NCBI GenBank assembly: GCA_021324975.1
Contig: JAJPIA010000049.1
Span: 1-56,568, forward strand
Direction: 5' to 3'
DNA length: 56,568 nucleotides
DNA from: Bacillota bacterium
GTDB lineage: Bacteria > Sysuimicrobiota > Sysuimicrobiia > Sysuimicrobiales > Segetimicrobiaceae
Below, in pieces: positions 1 through 6,876 of this stretch. The position numbers were made by a program, and so were the translations under genes. The notes below the pieces were generated by a model. It made no database searches. It had not been told where the DNA came from and saw only the letters and a program-made list of their open reading frames with translations. How positions within the stretch are numbered: the stretch's first letter is position 1; the number at the start of each line of letters is the position of its first letter.

Positions 1-86
1 GGCTTCCGAACGGGCAAACCCGCCGTGAGGCGGGGACGCAAAGCCGCGGGACTTCCACCGAAGTCGGCCGGGCCGCCGAAGAGCCG
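1..86 (+). ncRNA. cyclic-di-GMP-I (GEMM) riboswitch aptamer
   Basis: The signature blocks of the GEMM-I aptamer are present in order: GGGCAAACC at 12-20, a P2 hairpin closed by a GTGA tetraloop (about 20-34), GGACGCAAAGCC at 33-44, a P3 hairpin GACTTC/GAAGTC around CACC (50-65), and the conserved 3' block CCGGGCCGCCGAA at 68-80. P1 can form between 3-6 (CTTC) and 78-81 (GAAG), extended by GGC 1-3 with GCC 83-85. The aptamer is therefore complete and begins at the window edge. The first base of the GGG is G, which favours c-di-GMP over cGAMP, with limited certainty. No intrinsic terminator follows, and a ribosome binding site lies 16 bases past P1, so control is probably translational. It controls the CAP-domain gene at 116. 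Confidence 0.88.
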
Positions 87-101
87 GAACCAGCCCCGAA
101 T

Positions 102-118
102 GGAGGAGTACCGTCATT
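102..118 (+). promoter_or_regulatory. Shine-Dalgarno site and probable ATT start codon
   Basis: GGAGG (102-106) is followed after nine bases by ATT at 116. This start gives a normal signal peptide (Arg-2, then a hydrophobic stretch). No ATG, GTG or TTG lies in this frame at a usable distance; the next candidate, TTG at 131, is about 24 bases away and removes the basic N-terminus. A rare ATT start, as in infC, is the better fit but is inferred. Confidence 0.5.
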
Positions 119-718
119 CGCGGCTGGTCGTTGTTTGTCTGCGCGCTCGCCATACTCGCCGGCGCGCCCGCGGCGCGGGCGCCGCGGGCCGGGCCGGATT
201 CGGCGCCGCGGGTGCTGGGGGGGGAGCCGCTCGCATACGTGCTTCCGTATCATGTCCAAGCGGCGCCGTTTCGCGCCGATCTCGCCATGACCGTGCTCAA
301 CTTGCTCAACGAGACGCGCGTTGCGGCTGGGCTCGTGCCGTTGATGCCCCACGATACCCTTCAACGCGTTGCTGAGGCGTACGGCGAGGATCTGTTTGCG
401 CGCGGCACGCTCACGCACACATCGCTGGATGGTAAGACGCCGCGAGACCGCATCGTGGGGGCGGGCGTGCGCGTGCGGATCGTCGGCGAAAATCTCGCCT
501 ACGCCGACGACGTGACGGCGGCGCACGACGCCCTCATGGCGAGCGCGCCGCACCGGGCCAACATCTTGTATCCGGCCTACCGGTTCGTCGGAGTCGCGGT
601 GCTCGACGGGGGCTCCGACGGGGTGATCGTCGTCGAGGACTTCACCGATGACAGCGTGTCCCACCCGCTGCAAAAGTGGTGGACGGATCGCGCCACGGTC
701 GCGGTGACGCCGCCGTAA
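116..718 (+). CDS. secreted CAP/SCP-domain protein (YkwD-like)
   Basis: About 200 residues. Residues 1-22 form a signal peptide ending in an AxA-type site (ARA), so the product should be exported. Residues from about 60 to 195 match the CAP superfamily (PF00188): the 'LLNETRVAAGL' helix, the alternating 'LTHTSLDG' and 'GENLAYA' blocks, 'HRANIL' and a C-terminal beta strand ending 'VVEDFTD'. Bacterial CAP proteins are extracellular and mostly of unknown biochemical role; some affect spores, walls or adhesion. The gene stands alone behind a c-di-GMP riboswitch, so its level should follow the motile/sessile second messenger. It ends three bases before the stop of the convergent gene. Domain call is firm; function is not. 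Confidence 0.85.
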   Translation: MRGWSLFVCALAILAGAPAARAPRAGPDSAPRVLGGEPLAYVLPYHVQAAPFRADLAMTVLNLLNETRVAAGLVPLMPHDTLQRVAEAYGEDLFARGTLTHTSLDGKTPRDRIVGAGVRVRIVGENLAYADDVTAAHDALMASAPHRANILYPAYRFVGVAVLDGGSDGVIVVEDFTDDSVSHPLQKWWTDRATVAVTPP

Positions 719-721
719 TCG

Positions 722-1819
722 CTACCGCGCGAGGGCGTCCCGTACGCGGCCGCGCCGCCCGAAGCGCCGCCTGACGCGCGTCCACTGCACCTCTATGCGT
801 TCCGCGACGAGCGCGCCGTAACCCGGCGACGCCTCCCCGTCGGTCCACCAGAGCAACGTCTGCCGTGCCAGCGCCTCGAGCGGGGATGGACGCCGGAACA
901 GCGTCGCGCGAATCCGCCGTTGCACCAAGCGGTCCACCGCGGCGCCTCGCCTGGGACGGAGCGCTTCGATGACCCGCTGCGGGACGCGAACGCCGAGCAG
1001 CGCGCGGGCCGCGCCGAAGCTGAGCCGGAGCGGCCCGCGGAGGTGACGGCCGCCGCCGGCGCAGGCGATGACGCGATCCCAGTCCACGGGCTTGCGGCGG
1101 ACGATCTCCGCGATGTCGCACAGGTAGCGAAGCATGGGCTTGCTCTCCCAAGCCTCGCGGACCACTTCGACGCTCGAAGCCACGAGCAGGTCCTCGGGCG
1201 CCGGCACCAACGCAACGGCGGCCCCGACGGCGACGCGCGAGGCGCGCCCAAAGACGGCGCCATAGTCGAGCTCGATCGCGTGAAACGGCTCCGCGTACTG
1301 CCAGTGAACATCCACGGGGAGCTTGCTCCATGACGGCGTGAAATAGCAATGCTCGTAGGCGTGGGTCCTGAGCGCCGGGCCCACGGCCGCGTACCCGGCC
1401 GCCTGCATCACCCCGGCGACTGCCTGGACGTCGCCGGGACGGACGAGCAGGTCGAGATCCGTAAACGGGCGCAGCGCCCCGTCCTCGTACGTGAACCGGG
1501 CCAGCGCCGCGCCTTTCAGCAGCACCGCGTCGATGCCGGCCGCCGCCAGCGTTTGGAGAAGCGCCTCGAGTTGAGTGTACGCCGCCGCGGTACGATCGGC
1601 GCCCTCGCGGCGCAACCGCTCGAACGTCGGCGTCAGGGCTTCCGGGGCCGCTGGATCGGCGCACAGCCGGTCGCCGACGAGGGACGCGACGCCTTCGCGG
1701 AGCGCCAGGCGCAGAACCGCGTTCCATTCCGCCGCCGCCGGCGGGCCGGACGGCCTCCCCGTTCGCAGGATGGCGAGCAGATCGCGTTCGGCCTGCCGCA
1801 GCGGATCGCGGGCGATCAC
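722..1819 (-). CDS. nucleotidyltransferase-fold protein (PF14907 type)
   Basis: 365 residues. The block 'DAVLLKGAAL' near residue 98 followed by 'FTDLDLLV' near 120 is the hallmark of the NTP_transf_5 family (PF14907), whose aspartates resemble those of the nucleotidyltransferase fold. Start GTG 1819 overlaps the stop of the upstream permease by GTGA, so it is preferred over ATG 1867. Relatives commonly sit in clusters with PqqD-like and HprK-like proteins, for example lasso-peptide and HPr-rel-A type loci, and exactly those two partners occur on the opposite strand at 4849-5978. The substrate is unknown. It is probably translated from one transcript with the ABC exporter. Confidence 0.72.
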   Translation of the reverse strand: MIARDPLRQAERDLLAILRTGRPSGPPAAAEWNAVLRLALREGVASLVGDRLCADPAAPEALTPTFERLRREGADRTAAAYTQLEALLQTLAAAGIDAVLLKGAALARFTYEDGALRPFTDLDLLVRPGDVQAVAGVMQAAGYAAVGPALRTHAYEHCYFTPSWSKLPVDVHWQYAEPFHAIELDYGAVFGRASRVAVGAAVALVPAPEDLLVASSVEVVREAWESKPMLRYLCDIAEIVRRKPVDWDRVIACAGGGRHLRGPLRLSFGAARALLGVRVPQRVIEALRPRRGAAVDRLVQRRIRATLFRRPSPLEALARQTLLWWTDGEASPGYGALVAERIEVQWTRVRRRFGRRGRVRDALAR

Positions 1820-2619
1820 GCGCTGAAGGCGCCGGAGCGCCGGATTTCGTGGAGCGCGAACCGGCACACGAGCACCGCAACCGGAAAGAGCCCCACGGCG
1901 AACGCCAGCAGGGCCGCCAGGTCGCCCGTCAGCTCGGCCGGGCCGGCGCCCTGGATCGCGGCCAACCGGAGCGCGCGCAGGCCGTGCGTGAGCGGGAGGT
2001 ATTCCGCCGCGCGCCTGAGCGCCGGCGGCAGCACGGACGTCGGATAGAACACACCGGCCAGCAGCACCGAGACGCTGGCCAGCGTTCCGGTCAACAGGTC
2101 AGGGCGCCTAAAGAGCAATACGAACGCCGCGGCCAGCATGCCGAGCGGCACCTGAGCCGCAGCGGTCAGCCCGGCGGCGCACAGAACGCCGACCGGGTTC
2201 GCGTGGGCAAGATGGGTCGGGAAGACGATGCTGGCCAGGGCAAAGTAGACGCACGCCTGCCCGGCGGCGACGAGGATCGCCCACAGCGAAACACCGAGCG
2301 CCATGGCCGGAAACGAGGCCGGCATGACGAGCAGCGTTTCGATGGTGCCGCCCAATTGTTCGTTGCGCACCGCGGCGGCGCACGCGCCCATCATCGCCGA
2401 GAAGAACGTGGCGGCGGCAACCCCCACGACGACGAACGTGAAGTAATCGCCGCCCGGCGCGCTTAGTGCCGGCACGGCACCGAGGTGGATCAGGCGCCCG
2501 AGATAGTACAGCGTGGGAACCGCGAACCCGACCGCGACCACTTGCCAGGCGAGCGCGAGGCGCGAGCCGCTCGCGAGCAGGTAATCACGCCTCAGGCACG
2601 CCAGGATGGAGGCCGTCAT
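1816..2619 (-). CDS. ABC-2 type transporter permease
   Basis: 267 residues with about six hydrophobic membrane segments and the ABC-2 layout: a cytoplasmic N-terminus, 'NEQLGGTIETLLVMP' in the first cytoplasmic loop, and the typical late 'FYPTSVLPPALRRAAEYLPLTHGLRALR' region near the fifth segment (quoted here only as landmark blocks). These permeases export drugs, polysaccharides or peptides. ATG 2619 overlaps the ATPase gene by 4 bp and the stop overlaps the nucleotidyltransferase start by 4 bp, so the three genes are translationally coupled. The substrate is not evident; a modified peptide or surface polymer would fit the locus. Confidence 0.85.
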   Translation of the reverse strand: MTASILACLRRDYLLASGSRLALAWQVVAVGFAVPTLYYLGRLIHLGAVPALSAPGGDYFTFVVVGVAAATFFSAMMGACAAAVRNEQLGGTIETLLVMPASFPAMALGVSLWAILVAAGQACVYFALASIVFPTHLAHANPVGVLCAAGLTAAAQVPLGMLAAAFVLLFRRPDLLTGTLASVSVLLAGVFYPTSVLPPALRRAAEYLPLTHGLRALRLAAIQGAGPAELTGDLAALLAFAVGLFPVAVLVCRFALHEIRRSGAFSA

Positions 2620-3371
2620 TGCGGTCTCCCGAGGAGCGTATGGTAGCGGCGCGTGAGGTCCCCCGGGCCGTCCATCGACACGGCTTCCCGCACGGTCCCC
2701 CCGGTGAGGATCGCGGCACGGTCGGCGAGCACCTCGGCCTCCTCCAAGTTGTGCGTCGCCATCACCACGGTCCGATGGTGTTCGCGGGCGAGCTGAGCCA
2801 CAAGCGTGCGGAACCCCGCCGCGGCGACGGGATCGAGGCTGCGCGTCGGCTCGTCGAACAAGAGCACCGGCGGGTCGCCCAACAACGCTCTTGCGATCGC
2901 CAGTCGCTGCCGCAAACCGGTCGAATACCGCCCGACCGGTTCCCGCGCCATGGGAAGCAGGTCCACGCGCTCGAGAGCCTCCGTCGCCCGGCGCCGGCCT
3001 GCCGCGGCGTGCATTCCGAGCAGGCCGGCGAAGAACTCCAGATTTTCGAGCCCGCTGAGCCGCCAGTAGAATCCCTGGTCGTCGCCGGCCGCGCGCCCGA
3101 TCAGGCGCTTTACCCGAGCGCTCTCCCGTGCGACATCGAATCCACCGATGAGCGCCGAGCCCTCAGTAGGGAGCAGGAGCGTGGCGAGGATCCTCAGAAG
3201 GGTGGTCTTGCCTGCGCCGTTCGGGCCGACGAGCGCCAAAACTTCACCGCGCCCCACGGCGAGGGTAATGCCCCTCAGCGCTCGAACCGATCGGGCTCCG
3301 GTCCGCGGCCGAGCGGCAAGCGCCCACGCTGGTCGGCGGAAGACTTTGCCGAGGTTACGAACATCGATCAT
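2616..3371 (-). CDS. ABC transporter ATP-binding protein
   Basis: 251 residues. Walker A GPNGAGKT lies at 49-56, a signature-like 'STGLRQR' near 150 (the usual LSGGQ is degenerate), Walker B 'LLFDEPT' follows, and an H-loop 'MATHN' completes the site. This matches ABC-2 drug/polymer-type exporter ATPases, which commonly have an STG-type signature. It is the first gene of the minus-strand transcript and would energise the permease at 1816-2619. It diverges from the LPFTG surface-protein gene with about 260 bp between starts, which suggests shared control. Confidence 0.88.
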   Translation of the reverse strand: MIDVRNLGKVFRRPAWALAARPRTGARSVRALRGITLAVGRGEVLALVGPNGAGKTTLLRILATLLLPTEGSALIGGFDVARESARVKRLIGRAAGDDQGFYWRLSGLENLEFFAGLLGMHAAAGRRRATEALERVDLLPMAREPVGRYSTGLRQRLAIARALLGDPPVLLFDEPTRSLDPVAAAGFRTLVAQLAREHHRTVVMATHNLEEAEVLADRAAILTGGTVREAVSMDGPGDLTRRYHTLLGRPQ

Positions 3372-3426
3372 AATGGCCGTGCGGCGGGTCGCGCTGCCGA
3401 CCGCATGACCGTCCGCCGGCAGTCAA

Positions 3427-3516
3427 ATGATACCAGGCGGCGCCAATCCCGGCCGATTGATCTGGGGAATGATGGGAAGTGTCAAACAGATAAGCGGTGC
3501 CTGGTCCTTTGAATGA
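3427..3516 (+). CDS. possible 29-residue peptide ORF (weak)
   Basis: An ATG at 3427 opens a 29-codon frame (MIPGGANPG...GAWSFE) in the relatively AT-rich gap between the divergent arms of the surface locus. It has no Shine-Dalgarno site and lies upstream of the best promoter (3540). It is listed only because the locus encodes PqqD-like and HprK-like proteins that elsewhere act on small peptides. It is more likely to be noncoding. Confidence 0.12.
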   Translation: MIPGGANPGRLIWGMMGSVKQISGAWSFE

Positions 3517-3539
3517 GCAGGACAACTGCCGGGTGTGTG

Positions 3540-3545
3540 TAAAAT
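3540..3545 (+). promoter_or_regulatory. extended -10 promoter for the surface locus
   Basis: TAAAAT at 3540-3545 follows TGTG, resembling an extended -10 element in otherwise GC-rich DNA. No good -35 is seen. Transcription would begin near 3552, giving a leader of about 78 bases before the ATG at 3630. Confidence 0.4.
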
Positions 3546-3595
3546 CCAATTGTACGGCGATGTTTGGCACAGTCGAGGCGCGAACCGTGCGGCCC

Positions 3596-3700
3596 ACGCC
3601 GCCGTAAGGGGGACGGGGGAGACCGAGGGATGCTGGGTTTTCGTGGCGGGGTAACGGTTCAACCAATCCCATTCGACCTCGGGGTCGTGTCGTCGTTCTC
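3596..3700 (+). promoter_or_regulatory. possible structured leader, ydaO (c-di-AMP)-like
   Basis: The region holds GGGGGACGGGGGAGACC (3608-3624), GGCGGGGTAACGG (3645-3657) and a perfect CGACC-TCGG-GGTCG hairpin (3674-3687). The order recalls the GGGGGAACC ... GGGGUGAAUCC core of ydaO riboswitches, which often precede cell-wall genes. The conserved 3' block is not convincing and the region overlaps the proposed coding start, so this is a low-confidence candidate. Confidence 0.2.
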
Positions 3701-4232
3701 GCCCGCACCACCCGGCCCGCCGCCTACACCACCGGGCCCGCCAAGCGGCGGTGGGGGTGGCGGCGGTGGGGGTGGCGGTGGTGGGGGAGGGGGCGGCGGC
3801 GGTTCGAGCTTCCCGGTCGCTGCCGGACTGTTGCCGTTGCTCCTCGGTGGGTTGCTCCCATTGCTCGCCAGTGCGCCCCAGACCACGGCTCCCGTGGCGG
3901 CTGTTATTGCACCGGTGCCCGCTGCCGGACAGGCGGCACCGGTTGCCGATGCCGCGTCCGCGACCACGCCGCCTGCGGCCGCAAGTCCGGTTGTGCTGGC
4001 CCAGGGACCGCGAAGCGTCGCGCCTCCCCACAGGCCGGTTGCCGCGGTTGCGAGCCCGAGCCGTCCGGCGCCGCGGGTGCTGCCGTTTACCGGCGCGAAC
4101 CTGTGGCTGCCGTTCATGGCCGGTGCGTTGCTGATCTGGGCCGGGATCTGCATGCGAGTGCTCCGGCGGGGTCTCCTCACTCGGGGTGTCGTCGCGCCCG
4201 ATGATGACCCGCGCACACCGACGTCAGGCTAG
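3630..4232 (+). CDS. glycine-rich LPFTG-anchored surface protein
   Basis: 200 residues from ATG 3630, which has GGGGGAG about nine bases upstream. In order: a proline-rich stretch (near 25-38); 19 consecutive glycines (40-58); a hydrophobic segment (about 62-80) that could be a delayed signal anchor; an Ala/Pro/Thr/Val-rich low-complexity stalk; and a C-terminal sorting signal made of LPFTG (151-155), a hydrophobic helix and the charged RVLRR. The next gene encodes a sortase, so covalent cell-wall attachment after the threonine is expected. The arrangement is odd because no classical N-terminal signal peptide precedes the glycine tract; the true start or topology may differ. It is a hypothetical protein with no recognised fold. 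Confidence 0.7.
   Translation: MLGFRGGVTVQPIPFDLGVVSSFSPAPPGPPPTPPGPPSGGGGGGGGGGGGGGGGGGGSSFPVAAGLLPLLLGGLLPLLASAPQTTAPVAAVIAPVPAAGQAAPVADAASATTPPAAASPVVLAQGPRSVAPPHRPVAAVASPSRPAPRVLPFTGANLWLPFMAGALLIWAGICMRVLRRGLLTRGVVAPDDDPRTPTSG
3747..3803 (+). repeat. GGN codon tract encoding 19 glycines
   Basis: Nineteen consecutive GGN codons (mixed GGC, GGT, GGG, GGA) lie inside the surface-protein gene. The mixed third bases argue for selection on polyglycine rather than simple DNA slippage, although length variation between strains is likely. Confidence 0.9.
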
Positions 4233-4818
4233 ACTCCTCGGCATTCTCTCCATAGTCTGCCTGGCGGCAGGCGTTGCCCTCGTGTTTCTGCCGGGCCTGT
4301 GGATCGCGGGTACGGGTCTCGGCGTCGGCGGCGCGCAGATCACCGCGCTCGCGGGTTGGGACCAGGATGGCGGAGCGTTTCATGCTTCCCCCGCCGACGC
4401 GCTCGTGATCGAAATCCCGAGGCTGCACGTGCGCCGATACGTCCCGGACGGTGCGACGCCGGATCATCTTCGGAAATACGGCGTGGGGCGGATCTCGTGG
4501 ACCAGCTGGCCCGACCGGGGCGGGTTGGTGGGGATCGCGGGACACCGCACGACGTACGGCGCGCCGTTCTTCTGGATCAACCGGCTCCAACCGGGAGATT
4601 CCATTTTGCTCGACTACCACGGCAAGCGCTACGCCTACGACGTGGTGCGGCAGGTCACGGTCCTGCCGGAGCAGTCGGACGTGCTCGACAGCAGCCCGCT
4701 TCAGCACGAGGTCGCGCTCGTGTCGTGCACCCCCTGGTACAGCGCCGCGTTTCGCCTCGTCGTCTTTGCCGACCTGTCCCAGGTGACGGCCCTTGCGCGG
4801 GGCCGCACCGCGCCCTAG
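4201..4818 (+). CDS. sortase (class D/E-like transpeptidase)
   Basis: 205 residues. One membrane helix (about 12-34) anchors an extracellular sortase domain. The catalytic triad is visible as His115 in 'GIAGHRTTYGAPF', Cys176 in 'ALVSCTPW' and Arg185 in 'AAFRLVV'. The 'GHRTTYGAPFFWINRLQPGD' region is typical of class D/E enzymes of Gram-positive bacteria. It cleaves between Thr and Gly of LPxTG-like signals and links the protein to peptidoglycan or pili. The gene overlaps the LPFTG protein gene by 32 bp, so that protein is its likely dedicated substrate. GTG 4186 is an alternative start adding five residues. Confidence 0.9.
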   Translation: MMTRAHRRQARLLGILSIVCLAAGVALVFLPGLWIAGTGLGVGGAQITALAGWDQDGGAFHASPADALVIEIPRLHVRRYVPDGATPDHLRKYGVGRISWTSWPDRGGLVGIAGHRTTYGAPFFWINRLQPGDSILLDYHGKRYAYDVVRQVTVLPEQSDVLDSSPLQHEVALVSCTPWYSAAFRLVVFADLSQVTALARGRTAP

Positions 4819-4848
4819 GGACGCCGGCGCCCAACCCGTCCCGACCCC

Positions 4849-5121
4849 GTGACAGCCAGTAATCCGGTTCACGCGCCCGACGCGGCGTTCCTCGCGGCGG
4901 CGCTCGACGACGAGATCGTGCTGCTCGATCTGGCGCGGGGACAGCTGGTTCTGCTCGACCGCGCGGCGGCGCGGGTGTGGCGCGCCTGCGGCACCCCGGA
5001 GGCTGCCGGCACGCGTCCGGAACGGCGCACCATGGGCATCCTGCGCCGCCTGGCGCGGGCCGGTGCCGTGGTGCGTCACGACGGCCACCGGTGGGTGCAG
5101 GCCCGCGTCCGATGGATCTGA
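4849..5121 (+). CDS. PqqD-like small protein
   Basis: 90 residues from GTG 4849. The pattern 'DDEIVLLDLARGQLVLLDRAAARVWRAC' (landmark of the fold) followed by a short helical segment and 'LARAGAVVRHDGHRWV' is that of PqqD-like proteins, which bind leader peptides in ribosomally made peptide pathways and also occur in HPr-rel-A loci with an HprK-like kinase. It lies 30 bp after the sortase gene and overlaps the kinase-like gene by 10 bp, so the three are co-transcribed. No radical SAM or cyclase partner is nearby. The family call rests on pattern and context and is moderately secure. Confidence 0.68.
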   Translation: MTASNPVHAPDAAFLAAALDDEIVLLDLARGQLVLLDRAAARVWRACGTPEAAGTRPERRTMGILRRLARAGAVVRHDGHRWVQARVRWI

Positions 5122-5978
5122 CCCCCGTGCCGCCGCTCGATGCCGGCGGCCGCAAGGCGGCGAAGATGCGGCTCGCGCTCGGAAGCTGGACGCTGCATCT
5201 CGCCGGCCCCCCGTCGGCGCTGCCGGCGGTTGGCGCGGTGCTGTCCGGGCTTCGCGTGGACGGCGAGGCGCCGCCCGCCGTGACCATCGCGCTGTCGTCC
5301 GATCTACGATCAGCGACCGGTGCCATCGGGACGCGGACGCTCTGGACGCTCGCGCTGCCGCCGTCCGGGTGGCTCGGCGCCGTGGTCGGGCAGGCCGTCG
5401 CGACGCTCGCAAATGTGCTGACGCGGCTGCTGTTCATTCACGCCGGCGCGGTCGCCGCGGACGGGCGGGGCTGCGTGATCGTCGGCGAGAGCGGGGCCGG
5501 CAAGACGTCGTTGGTCGCGTCGCTGACCCGGGCCGGCGCGACATCCATGGCGGACGACCTCGTCTTGCTCGATCCGGAGCACGGGACGATTCTCCCGGTG
5601 ATCATCCCTCTCGGCGTGAAGGCATGGACGGCGCGGGCCGCGGGCACGCTCCCGGCCGGCCGGGAAGTCGCGTGCGAGGGGGGGACGCGCTATTGGCTCC
5701 CGGACGCGCGCGCCCACACCCCCGCCCGGGCCGCGGCCTTCGTGTTCGTGGGACGCGGCGGGCTACCGGGGGTGCGCCCGCTCACGAGAGGCCAGGCGCT
5801 GCTCGCGCTGGCGCAGCACACGTCCTCGCTGTCCCGCCGGCACCGTCTCGAGGAGGCGTTTAGCGGCTTTGCCCGGGTGCTCGCCGCGGCGCAGTGCCTG
5901 ACGATCGGCGGGCGGCGCCCGGCCGCCTTGGCGCCGTCGGTGCTGCGGTACCTGCGCGCCGGCGCCGCGGCCCGGTGA
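5112..5978 (+). CDS. HPr kinase-like P-loop protein
   Basis: 288 residues. The HprK/PEPCK-type P-loop GESGAGKTS is at 125-133, preceded by the typical 'FIHAGAVAADGRG' strand and followed by the acidic 'ADD' (147-149), which in HPr kinase corresponds to catalytic/metal-binding residues. It lacks the N-terminal domain of true HprK. Such proteins pair with PqqD-like and PF14907 proteins; in some lasso-peptide loci a homologue phosphorylates the peptide. ATG 5112 is chosen because it overlaps the PqqD-like stop; longer starts would run antiparallel to coding sense in the PqqD-like gene. The phosphate acceptor here is unknown. Confidence 0.75.
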   Translation: MDLTPVPPLDAGGRKAAKMRLALGSWTLHLAGPPSALPAVGAVLSGLRVDGEAPPAVTIALSSDLRSATGAIGTRTLWTLALPPSGWLGAVVGQAVATLANVLTRLLFIHAGAVAADGRGCVIVGESGAGKTSLVASLTRAGATSMADDLVLLDPEHGTILPVIIPLGVKAWTARAAGTLPAGREVACEGGTRYWLPDARAHTPARAAAFVFVGRGGLPGVRPLTRGQALLALAQHTSSLSRRHRLEEAFSGFARVLAAAQCLTIGGRRPAALAPSVLRYLRAGAAAR

Positions 5979-5993
5979 TCGATCGGGCCGTCG

Positions 5994-6848
5994 CTAGGCG
6001 GGTTCCCAGCGCTGTCCTCCGGACGCCGTACGGACGATCCGTCCCCATGCCGGGAATTGGTCGTGGGAGAACACGAGCAACGCCGGGCGGTCGGTGACGT
6101 CCGCGATGATGCGGTCGCGCGACGCCTCGAGCGCCACGGCGTCTCGATTCGGCGGAGTCCAGTCGAGGTGCTCGACCTCGCACGGATGGTGAAATAGATC
6201 ACCCAGATAGTAGAACTCGCGGCCGCCGGTCTGCACATGGACGGCCAAGTGGCCGGGAGATTCGCCCGGCGTCGGCACCAGCAGCACGCCCGGGACAAGC
6301 TCGCGCGCGTCCTCCACGGGATCGAGGAGACCGAGATCGTCGATCAGCCCGAGGCGCGCGGCGTGGTCGGACCCGGCGTCCGCGCGTGCGGGGTTGCCCT
6401 CCCAGTCGGCCAGGCCGATGAGGTGGCGGGCCCGCGGGAATCTCGCGACCAGCGAACCGTCGCGTTCCAGCGCGACCCCGGCAAAGTGGTCGGCGTGCGC
6501 GTGCGTAATCACGACGTGCGAGACCGACTCCGGACGCTCCCCGATCCGCTCGAGGGCCGCCGCGAGGCCCGGCGATCGTGTGAGCCCGGGCCACTTCTGC
6601 GCGAACGCGCGCTGCCACGCCGACGAGGGGTCGTCGAGCCCCGGATCGATCACGATCGACGCGTCGCGGATGCGCAGGTGCATCGCGTTCAACCCGAGCC
6701 GGACCTTCCCGTCCGCCCCGGCGTCCGGCATGGCGCGCCGGCGTTCCGCCTCGGTGATCGCAAACCGCGGAAGCCATTCCAGCGTGCCGTCCGAGATCAC
6801 GGTGACGGTCGCTTCGCCGATGCGGCGTGTGGCGACGAACTCGGACAT
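5994..6848 (-). CDS. MBL-fold metallo-hydrolase
   Basis: 284 residues of the metallo-beta-lactamase superfamily. The metal motif HAHADH is at 116-121, the next ligand in 'ESPGHLAVHV' near 206-210, an aspartate in 'YYLGDLFHHP' and a terminal His in 'LLVFSHDQFP'. The overall pattern (long N-terminal strand region before HxHxDH, 'PGESPGH') resembles lactonase- and glyoxalase-like hydrolases of the AHL-lactonase/AttM type. The substrate cannot be assigned. It is convergent with the HprK-like gene (15 bp gap) and lies just downstream of the nucleobase permease on the same strand, possibly co-transcribed. Confidence 0.85.
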   Translation of the reverse strand: MSEFVATRRIGEATVTVISDGTLEWLPRFAITEAERRRAMPDAGADGKVRLGLNAMHLRIRDASIVIDPGLDDPSSAWQRAFAQKWPGLTRSPGLAAALERIGERPESVSHVVITHAHADHFAGVALERDGSLVARFPRARHLIGLADWEGNPARADAGSDHAARLGLIDDLGLLDPVEDARELVPGVLLVPTPGESPGHLAVHVQTGGREFYYLGDLFHHPCEVEHLDWTPPNRDAVALEASRDRIIADVTDRPALLVFSHDQFPAWGRIVRTASGGQRWEPA

Positions 6849-6876
6849 GGTACACCTCCCCGGCGCGGGTGCGCCG

